Part shown: positions 1-4,138 of the stretch, piece by piece
Layout of the letters: every line of letters starts with the position of its first letter
Position numbering within the stretch: the first letter of the stretch is position 1
Assembly (NCBI GenBank): GCA_022573605.1
Contig: JACZTQ010000244.1
Location: 1-5,021, forward strand
Direction: 5' to 3'
From: Pseudomonadota bacterium
GTDB taxonomy: Bacteria > Pseudomonadota > Alphaproteobacteria > Rhodobacterales > Rhodobacteraceae
Length of the DNA: 5,021 nucleotides
The notes under the pieces: model-generated
What the model was told of the DNA's origin: nothing
The model's input: only the letters and a program-made list of their open reading frames with translations
The model's database searches: none
Made by a program: the position numbers and the translations under genes

Positions 1-50
1 GAATTGCTTTAGACCAGCTACATCTAGAAATTCCGGAGGATTATCAGTGA
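1..50 (+). CDS. 3' end of an upstream gene (partial, product unknown)
   Basis: Reading from base 3, the frame gives 15 codons (IALDQLHLEIPEDYQ) and then TGA at 48-50. The peptide is acidic and ordinary-looking, and its stop overlaps the next gene's GTG start in a GTGA junction, the same arrangement as the ATGA junction at 675-678. That repeated pattern is the main reason to believe an upstream gene enters the window in this frame. Too little is visible to name the product. The alternative is that the frame is open by chance, since 15 codons without a stop is not rare. Confidence 0.5.
   Translation, partial: IALDQLHLEIPEDYQ
35..40 (+). promoter_or_regulatory. Strong Shine-Dalgarno for the GTG start at 47
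   Basis: GGAGGA lies 6 bases upstream of GTG 47, close to an ideal match to the anti-Shine-Dalgarno sequence. It decides the start of the first small gene, whose frame is otherwise open back to the window edge. It lies inside the last codons of the preceding partial gene, which suggests coupled translation. Confidence 0.75.
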
Positions 51-298
51 ACGAGATTGAAAGGAAAATTTTAAAAAAGGCATGGGAGCAAAAGGGCGAT
101 CTCGAGGGCGAAAACAGCCTAACCGGCGTGGAGATATCGCACCTGCTTTTCCTACGTGCAGTGGATCCAGTCTATCGATTGAGCCAGGCGCAAAGGCACA
201 AGCTTTACCGGATTGGGAAAAAGGTCGGCATCGATGGGCGCCAGGAATACGCCACGCAAATTTTACAATCCAAAAGCAAAGCCATCGCCAGGGGATAG
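47..298 (+). CDS. Small basic protein of unknown function (83 aa), phage/island-type
   Basis: I do not recognise this protein. It begins with GTG and an excellent Shine-Dalgarno (GGAGGA, 6-base gap) and ends at TAG 296-298. The sequence is rich in Lys and Arg with no signal peptide or membrane segment. Residues 1-15 and about 45-80 look helical, including a basic stretch RHKLYRIGKKVG around residues 50-61, which would suit nucleic-acid contact, but no named domain is visible. The next gene begins 5 bases after its stop and the preceding gene appears to overlap its start, so it is probably co-transcribed and translated with both. Base composition is lower in GC than the chromosome to the right. 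The frame is open to the left edge of the window, so a longer form cannot be fully excluded, but the ribosome site argues for GTG 47. Confidence 0.75.
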   Translation: MNEIERKILKKAWEQKGDLEGENSLTGVEISHLLFLRAVDPVYRLSQAQRHKLYRIGKKVGIDGRQEYATQILQSKSKAIARG

Positions 299-303
299 CG
301 GCC

Positions 304-678
304 ATGCAGACAACCAGGGGGGCACTTTTTGACGATGACGGGCAACCGACCGCCGAAGCCTCGCGCGACCAGGGCATGAAACAGGCGCTCGATCACGCCG
401 AGGCAGTGGCACCAGGCTGGAAACAATACGCCATGAATTACCTGGTCCGCTACCTGGCAGAGATAGCGCCGAGGATATCCAGCCGTGAATTCATGGCCGA
501 GGACATTCGCAACTGGTCGCATCGAAACGGTCTCGAGTTACCACCGACCGGCAGAGCATGGGGCGGCATTATCACCAAAGCGGCCAACATGGGCTTAATT
601 ATCAAGGTCGGACTCGGCTACACGAAGAACAAAAAGGCCCACAAAACACCGGCCGCAATCTGGAGGTCCGCGCAATGA
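304..678 (+). CDS. Phage-type small protein, possibly winged-helix-like (124 aa)
   Basis: The start chosen is ATG 304, preceded by AGGGGA at 290-295 with an 8-base gap; the frame is open back to 82 but that stretch overlaps the previous gene and reads as non-protein. The layout recalls a family I associate with phage early or replication regions: a helical N-terminal half with a conserved-looking Trp (W39 in the AxxxxPGWKQYA segment), a middle 'F-x-x-x-D-I-R-x-W' block (F63, D67, W71), then 'PPTGRAWGGIITKA' (RAW at 84-86) followed by a 'G-L-I-I-K-V-G' strand and a basic tail with H113 and W120. The helix-helix-strand hairpin pattern of residues 60-120 would fit a small winged-helix DNA-binding fold; that is inference, not a domain hit. 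It overlaps the next gene by 4 bases (ATGA). No enzymatic motif is seen. Confidence 0.8.
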   Translation: MQTTRGALFDDDGQPTAEASRDQGMKQALDHAEAVAPGWKQYAMNYLVRYLAEIAPRISSREFMAEDIRNWSHRNGLELPPTGRAWGGIITKAANMGLIIKVGLGYTKNKKAHKTPAAIWRSAQ

Positions 679-923
679 ACACATCCTTGCAGTCAGTAAA
701 CCAGCAAATCGATCAAGAGTTTGCCCGGGACCCAAAAAAACAAACGCGCAGAGAAAAGCTACTCACTGACAAAGAGGTAACACTCGAGCACCTGAAACTC
801 TTACAGGCAGAACTGAGGGGCTACTGGAACCACAGCTTGGTCCGTAAGTCCGCGATCCGCACTCAAATTGCAACACTGCGCGGGAATCTGAGAAGCATCA
901 ACGCTGGCCTCAGAAAGTGTTAA
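675..923 (+). CDS. Small basic helical protein, probable coiled coil (82 aa)
   Basis: I do not recognise this protein. It starts at ATG 675, overlapping the previous gene's TGA by 4 bases, with GGAGG at 662-666 and an 8-base gap; the longer frame back to 558 lies inside the previous gene and has no such signal. It ends at TAA 921-923. The sequence is almost all predicted helix and strongly basic: residues 15-30 carry a KKQTRREK cluster, residues 28-47 have leucines in a heptad-like arrangement, and residues 55-80 are another basic helix ending in Cys82. This would suit a small dimeric nucleic-acid-associated protein, but nothing in the sequence proves it. It is the last gene of the cassette; after it no convincing plus-strand gene is seen for several hundred bases. 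Confidence 0.72.
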   Translation: MNTSLQSVNQQIDQEFARDPKKQTRREKLLTDKEVTLEHLKLLQAELRGYWNHSLVRKSAIRTQIATLRGNLRSINAGLRKC

Positions 924-944
924 CCGGCCGGCAGGGGAAGGTAT

Positions 945-1542
945 TCAATCCTCGGGGCTTGAAGAGCGCTGCGCTGGTACGGTTTCAAATTGGCGTGAAG
1001 CAAGTCGAGGACAGGCTGCGAAAGCAAGACCATAAGCGAGGAGTGCAAGCACTCCTCGCTTATCGCTTTGCGCCCGCCGGGCGATTATCGCCGCTCCGAA
1101 CGATCCCGCCAGCAGGCCGATTGCCGCAGCCCGGCGCCAGGCCGGCTCGCCGCCTTCGATCAGCACCAGCGACCCGATCCCGCCATCCCGGTTGGTCACC
1201 GCCCAATACACGATCACGCTCAGGATCGGATAGACGACGGCGAGCAGCAGCGAGAGGTTCAACAGCCCGTGTGACCACGCCGCCCGCGCCTCGTCCGGCT
1301 TCCAGCTTTTCCGGGTCCGAAATTTCCGGCGTCAGCCGGGCGTCGACCCAGTCGAGCATGTTGCCCAGGACCTTGCGGTATCGGTTCGACCAGGTGTTCT
1401 GGGCCAGGTAGCCGATCCAGCGTTTCCGGCTCGGCTCATTCGCGTATAAATCACGGTAGGTCGCCCAGCAGAAGCCATAGACCGCGAGCGCCAGAACCAG
1501 CCACCATGTCTGGTCGAACAGCAGGTCCAGCAGCTTGTCCAA
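945..1542 (-). pseudogene. Frameshifted multi-pass membrane protein of unknown function
   Basis: Translation from TTG 1542 gives a convincing N-terminus (MDKLLDLLFDQTWWLVLALA...), with a membrane segment at about residues 13-28 and an aromatic, basic stretch to about residue 80. The frame then turns into Arg-rich low-quality sequence and stops at TAA 1062-1060. The neighbouring frame continues sensibly: after about codon 78 it reads WKPDEARAAWSHGLLN and then hydrophobic segments LLLAVVYPILSVIVYWAV and AAAIGLLAGSFGAAIIA. Removing one base from the TTTT run at 1307-1310 joins the two into one 198-codon frame ending at 945-947. That is either a real 1-base insertion or a sequencing error. The last ~35 codons, from the inverted repeat onward, use A/T-rich codons unlike the rest and may be DNA of the neighbouring island rather than the original C-terminus. 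I do not recognise the family with confidence; the layout faintly recalls N-terminal membrane modules of larger alphaproteobacterial proteins. Confidence 0.6.
1032..1063. terminator. Perfect 15-bp inverted repeat, possible bidirectional terminator
   Basis: The arms 1032-1046 (ATAAGCGAGGAGTGC) and 1049-1063 are exact reverse complements separated by AA, so in RNA a 14-bp stem with a CAAG loop would form on either strand. It lies between the plus-strand small-gene cassette and the convergent membrane gene, where a shared terminator is expected. Neither side carries a proper T tract (TATCGCTTTG to the right on plus; TGGTCTTGCTTTC leftward on minus), so intrinsic termination may be weak. The TAA at 1062-1060 in the membrane gene's first reading frame lies at the edge of the stem. 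Alternatives are an element end or recombination site, because it sits at the composition change. Confidence 0.5.
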
Positions 1543-1549
1543 ATGCGCG

Positions 1550-1555
1550 CTCCCC
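1550..1555 (-). promoter_or_regulatory. Shine-Dalgarno supporting the TTG start at 1542
   Basis: On the minus strand GGGGAG sits 7 bases upstream of TTG 1542-1540. The frame has a TAG about 14 codons upstream and no ATG or GTG between that stop and the TTG, so this site makes TTG the likely start of the membrane gene. Confidence 0.5.
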
Positions 1556-1606
1556 GGGTCGAAATCTCCGCCAGCCTAATACCGGATCGCGCCGACCCCA
1601 ACCCAT

Positions 1607-1689
1607 GTCATGCCCCGGCTTGACCGGGGCATCCAGTCTTTGATCGGTTGCTCCAAAGACTGGATTGCCGGGTCAAGCCCGGCAATGAC
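1607..1689. repeat. Nested palindromic intergenic repeat with compensated arms
   Basis: Two 36-base arms (1607-1642 and 1654-1689) are inverted copies around an 11-base loop and match at 30 of 36 positions. Each arm is also a palindrome: ATGCCCCGG-cttga-CCGGGGCAT (1610-1632) and ATTGCCGGG-tcaag-CCCGGCAAT (1664-1686), each with 9 perfect pairs. All six differences between the arms fall inside the inner stems and are paired so that both inner stems stay perfect. This resembles the GTCAT...CTTGA...ATCCA palindromes scattered between genes in many alphaproteobacterial genomes. It lies between the upstream end of the membrane gene and the 3' end of the GST gene, and could act as a transcript end or stabiliser for the GST mRNA; that role is inference. 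Confidence 0.85.
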
Positions 1690-1739
1690 CAACTCTTTGC
1701 TGAAAGGGCGCGCGTCCGGTCCGGGCAAGCCCTCCCGCC

Positions 1740-2375
1740 TCAGCCGAGGTCCGGCTCGGTTGCCTGGTAGCTCTCCAGCCCCTGCACCCGCGCCCACCAG
1801 TCACTGAAGCCCGGCACGTCGAAGGCCGCGCCGGCGTCTGGCGTCAGGCTGACGTAGAAGCAGACCGGGGCGACGAAGAGATCGGCCAGCGACAGGGTCG
1901 CCCCGGCGATCCACGGGCTGTCGCCGCGCAGCTTCATCTGCTCGGTCAGCACCAGGCGCGATTTCTCCAGGCAGTCGAGCCGCACCTCCTCGCTCGCACC
2001 GCCGACGAAATCCGGGAACAGGTGCTGGGCGGCCAAACCGATCAGGGCGCCGTAGCCGTAGCCGTCGTGGATGCCTACGCCCATGTCCATCCGCGCCCGG
2101 CCCATCGCAGTGCCCGGCACCAGCGACGTGCCCGGCAGAACGTCGTTCAGGTAGCGGATGATGGCGCTGGTCTCGTAGAGGCGCTTGGCGCCGTGCTCGA
2201 CGACCGGGATCTTGGCGAAGGGGTGGCGGGCCAGATGCTCCGGCCGTTTGTTCTCGCCGGCCATGATATCGACCGGCACCAGGTCGTATGACGCGCCCTT
2301 CTCGGCCAGCACCATCCGCACCGTGCGGACATAGGTGGAGGCCTCGAAACCGTAGACTGTGATTTTGTCTGACAT
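1740..2375 (-). CDS. Glutathione S-transferase family protein (211 aa)
   Basis: This is a cytosolic GST-fold protein of usual length (about 200-220 aa). Residues 1-80 form the thioredoxin-like half: KITVYGFEAS at 4-13, with S13/T14 where the catalytic Ser/Cys lies in many bacterial GSTs, cis-proline P57 in KIPVVEHG, and the E68-T69/S70 pair in LYETSAIIRYL that binds the glutamyl part of glutathione. Residues 90-208 form the helical half, with the N-capping box S162-L-A-D165 in ATLSLADLF. The family joins glutathione to electrophiles or uses it in isomerisation, dehalogenation or peroxide reduction; the substrate cannot be read from sequence. ATG 2375 is chosen for AGGGAG at 2382-2387 with a 6-base gap and a normal GST N-terminus. 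It lies downstream of the aminotransferase in the same direction but 245 bases away, so it may have its own promoter. Its leader can pair with codons 4-7. Confidence 0.93.
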   Translation of the reverse strand: MSDKITVYGFEASTYVRTVRMVLAEKGASYDLVPVDIMAGENKRPEHLARHPFAKIPVVEHGAKRLYETSAIIRYLNDVLPGTSLVPGTAMGRARMDMGVGIHDGYGYGALIGLAAQHLFPDFVGGASEEVRLDCLEKSRLVLTEQMKLRGDSPWIAGATLSLADLFVAPVCFYVSLTPDAGAAFDVPGFSDWWARVQGLESYQATEPDLG

Positions 2376-2462
2376 GGTTTTCTCCCTGATTGGGGGCGGG
2401 TGCGACCCTCGGCGTCCGTCCCCGGCGGCAAGGGTGCCACAGGAAGGGGGAAAATCACAGTC
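2355..2462. promoter_or_regulatory. 12-bp inverted repeat linking the GST leader and its first codons
   Basis: GACTGTGATTTT at 2355-2366 is repeated exactly in reverse complement as AAAATCACAGTC at 2451-2462, 84 bases apart. The left copy encodes residues 4-7 (KITV) of the GST on the minus strand; the right copy lies in the upstream leader. In a GST transcript starting upstream of 2462 the two would pair and close a loop containing the Shine-Dalgarno and ATG. It could modulate translation, or be a relic of a small duplication or inversion, or be chance. No promoter that would fix the transcript start was recognised. Confidence 0.35.
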
Positions 2463-2555
2463 GGTTCAGGCGAAGGCGCGATCTCCGATGGCCCAGGCCG
2501 CGCCCGGCGGGACCGCCGCAGCCTCTCCCCCCCGACCCCTTCTCCGGGGCTTGCT

Positions 2556-2573
2556 TGGCCCCATCTGGGGCCA
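2556..2573. terminator. GC-rich hairpin downstream of the aminotransferase gene (weak)
   Basis: TGGCCCC and GGGGCCA are 7-base perfect arms around ATCT, about 50 bases past the aminotransferase stop in the 2376-2620 gap. No T tract follows on the minus strand, so it is at best a factor-assisted terminator. The rest of this 245-base gap is C-rich (including a C7 run at 2527-2533) and shows no gene with a ribosome site. Confidence 0.25.
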
Positions 2574-2620
2574 GGGTCCCCTGCGAAGCCCAGAGGGAGT
2601 GGGGGGCGAAATCGGCGGGA

Positions 2621-4012
2621 TCAGCCCAGCGCCCCCTCGCGGGTCAACTCGTCGGCCAGTTGGTCCAGCGCCTTGCCCGTGCGCTCGACCAGCAGGTCGC
2701 ACTCCTCGCGGCTGATCACCAGCGGTGGCGAGATGATGAGGGTGTCGCGCGTTGCCCGGATCACCAGCCCCTGGGCCAGCGCCAAGTCGCGGCAGCGGGC
2801 GCCGGCGGCGCCCTCGTCGGGGAAGCGCTCCATGGTGGTCTTGTCGCGCACCAGCTCGAGCGCCCCGATCAGGCCCCTGATCCGCGCCTCGCCGACCAGC
2901 GGGTGATCGCCCAGCGCCTCCCACTTGGCCGCCAGATACGGGGCGGTGTCGCCCCGCACCCGCTCGACCAGCCGCTCTTCGCGCATGATGCGCAGGGTCG
3001 CCAGCCCGGCCGCGCAGGCCGCCGGGTGGCCGGAATAGGTGTAGCCGTGGGTGAACTCGCCGCCCTTGTCGATCACCGGCCCGGCGACCCGGTCGGAGAT
3101 CAGCACCCCGCCCATCGGCACATAACCCGAGGTCATGCCCTTGGCGATCGGCATCAGGTCGGGGGTGATGGCGAAGCTCTCGGAGCCCCACCAGTTCCCG
3201 GTGCGCCCGAAGCCGCAGATCACCTCGTCGGCGACCAGCAGGATATCGCGTGCGGTGCAGATGCGCTGGATCTCGGGCCAGTAGGTCGCGGGCGGGATGA
3301 TGACGCCGCCGGCGCCCTGGATCGGCTCGGCGATGAAGGCGCAGACCTTGTCCTCGCCCAGCCGGTCGATCTCGGCCTCCAGTTCGCGGGCTCGCTTGAG
3401 GCCGAACTCGGCCGGGTCCATCTCGCGGCCCTCGCCGAACCAGTAGGGCTGGCCGATGTGGTGGATGCCCTCGATCGGCAGGCCGGACTGCTTGTGCATC
3501 GCGTCCATGCCGCCGAGCGAGGCCGCCGCCACGGTCGAGCCGTGATAGGCGTTCTGGCGCGCGATGAAGACCTTTTTCGAGGGCTTGCCGATGCAGTCCC
3601 AGTAGACCCGGGCGAGGCGGAACACGGTGTCGTTCGCCTCCGAGCCGGAATTGGTGAAGAAGACCCGGTTGATGTGCGAGGGCGCCACCTCGGCGAGCGC
3701 GGCCGCGAACTCCGCCGCGGCCGGGTGGGTGGTGTGGAAGAAGGTGTTGTAGTAGGGCAGCGCGCGCATCTGGCGCGCCACCGCCTCGACGATCTCGTCG
3801 CGCCCATAGCCGACATTGACGCACCACAGCCCGGCCATGGCGTCGAGCAGGCGGTTGCCGTCGCTGTCGGTCAGCCAGCAGCCGCTCGCCGTGGTGATGA
3901 CCCGGGCGCCCTTGGCGTTGAGCTCCCCGGTGTCGGTGAAGGGGTGCCAGTGATGGGCGGCGTCCATCGCCTGGTAGTCGGCGGTCGAGCGGAGATTGGG
4001 GGTGATGTTCAT
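2621..4012 (-). CDS. spuC: Class III PLP aminotransferase, putrescine-pyruvate type (463 aa)
   Basis: The protein matches the class III aminotransferases over its full length and most closely recalls Pseudomonas SpuC, which moves the amino group of putrescine to pyruvate, giving 4-aminobutanal and alanine in the cytosol. Visible blocks in order: HPFTD at 23-27, LDAMAGLWCVNVGYG at 56-70, the cofactor phosphate loop SGSEAND at 122-128, YHGST at 156-160, AEPIQGAGG at 228-236, DEVICGFGRTG with D262 (pyridine nitrogen), PIAKGMTSGY with the Schiff-base lysine K291, THGYTYSGHP with T325, and IISPPLVI near the C-terminus. Length is normal and no key residue is missing. The start ATG 4012 fits the family N-terminus although the ribosome site is poor (AAAGG about 14 bases away). 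The divergent glutamine synthetase-like gene supports an amine-degradation role. Related enzymes use beta-alanine, taurine or other amines, so family is sure and substrate only likely. Confidence 0.93.
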   Translation of the reverse strand: MNITPNLRSTADYQAMDAAHHWHPFTDTGELNAKGARVITTASGCWLTDSDGNRLLDAMAGLWCVNVGYGRDEIVEAVARQMRALPYYNTFFHTTHPAAAEFAAALAEVAPSHINRVFFTNSGSEANDTVFRLARVYWDCIGKPSKKVFIARQNAYHGSTVAAASLGGMDAMHKQSGLPIEGIHHIGQPYWFGEGREMDPAEFGLKRARELEAEIDRLGEDKVCAFIAEPIQGAGGVIIPPATYWPEIQRICTARDILLVADEVICGFGRTGNWWGSESFAITPDLMPIAKGMTSGYVPMGGVLISDRVAGPVIDKGGEFTHGYTYSGHPAACAAGLATLRIMREERLVERVRGDTAPYLAAKWEALGDHPLVGEARIRGLIGALELVRDKTTMERFPDEGAAGARCRDLALAQGLVIRATRDTLIISPPLVISREECDLLVERTGKALDQLADELTREGALG

Positions 4013-4049
4013 TGCCTGTAGCGCTGCCTTTGTTTGCGGAACCCTGGGG

Positions 4050-4060
4050 CCACATTGTGG
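4050..4060. promoter_or_regulatory. Small palindrome CCACATTGTGG, possible operator
   Basis: CCACA-T-TGTGG is a perfect 11-base palindrome with 5-base arms in the 126-bp divergent region, overlapping the proposed -10 box of the aminotransferase promoter. A repressor dimer site here could control the aminotransferase and perhaps also the divergent gene. The arms are short and chance is a fair alternative; no regulator gene is in view. Confidence 0.25.
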
Positions 4061-4080
4061 ATGCGCCTGAAAGCTGTCAA
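4054..4080 (-). promoter_or_regulatory. Candidate sigma70-type promoter for the aminotransferase gene
   Basis: On the minus strand a perfect TTGACA (4080-4075) is followed after 15 bases by CACAAT (4059-4054; 4 of 6 matches to TATAAT). The spacing is shorter than the usual 17. It would give a leader of about 35 bases before ATG 4012, which is reasonable. The -10 half overlaps the CCACATTGTGG palindrome. Confidence 0.35.
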
Positions 4081-4084
4081 GCGG

Positions 4085-4122
4085 CTTGCCAGGCGGTGCC
4101 TTGCCGTGCAGTGATCCTTGCC
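4085..4122 (+). repeat. Three CTTGCC direct repeats upstream of the GS-like gene
   Basis: CTTGCC occurs at 4085-4090, 4100-4105 and 4117-4122, spaced 15 and 17 bases apart, immediately upstream of the ribosome site of the glutamine synthetase-like gene. Two copies lie near CCAGG (4089-4093 and 4125-4129). They might be repeated activator or repressor contacts, or simple C/G-rich sequence. Confidence 0.25.
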
Positions 4123-4126
4123 TGCC

Positions 4127-4131
4127 AGGAG
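4127..4131 (+). promoter_or_regulatory. Shine-Dalgarno fixing the start of the GS-like gene
   Basis: AGGAG ends 7 bases before ATG 4139. It favours this ATG over the in-frame ATG three codons later (4148), which would leave a gap of 16 bases. Confidence 0.75.
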
Positions 4132-4138
4132 ATCAGCG

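Larger units (their letters stand above)
1..1064. other. Low-GC accessory segment (island or prophage edge)
   Basis: Judged by eye, this stretch has roughly half G+C and frequent A/T-ending codons, whereas everything to the right is clearly above 60% G+C with strong G/C third positions. It carries only tiny, tightly packed genes with no housekeeping function. The change falls near 1060, at a perfect inverted repeat. No integrase, transposase, tRNA or flanking direct repeat is visible inside the window, so the type of element cannot be named. Between 924 and 1031 I see no gene with a ribosome site on the plus strand, only the doubtful 3' extension of the membrane gene on the minus strand. Confidence 0.55.

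Noticed and set aside
82..303. N-terminal extension of the 124-aa protein back to ATG 82
   Set aside because: The extension overlaps almost all of the 83-aa gene and reads as Arg/Pro-rich filler; ATG 304 has a proper Shine-Dalgarno site.
940..1020. Possible tRNA or small RNA fragment as an attachment site (GGTTTCAAATTGG resembles a T-loop)
   Set aside because: The flanking bases do not form a T-arm or acceptor stem, and no cloverleaf can be drawn on either strand.
1303..1312. Programmed ribosomal or polymerase slippage at the TTTT run
   Set aside because: The run is only four bases, it lacks a heptamer slippery site and an obvious stimulatory structure, and the required shift is +1; an indel is simpler.
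917..1411. 164-codon plus-strand open frame across the membrane gene
   Set aside because: The Arg/Pro/Ser-rich translation looks like the complement of coding DNA; it has no ribosome site and the minus strand gives plausible membrane helices.
2390..4021. 543-codon open frame on the plus strand across the aminotransferase gene
   Set aside because: It is the antisense of a clear aminotransferase. Its translation is a low-complexity mix of Arg, Gly, Ala, Asp and His typical of high-GC shadow frames, with no ribosome site.
2466..4055. 529-codon open frame on the minus strand, offset from the aminotransferase
   Set aside because: It is the same strand in the wrong frame: Arg/Pro/Gly-rich with no family motif, while the overlapping frame carries every catalytic residue of the aminotransferase.
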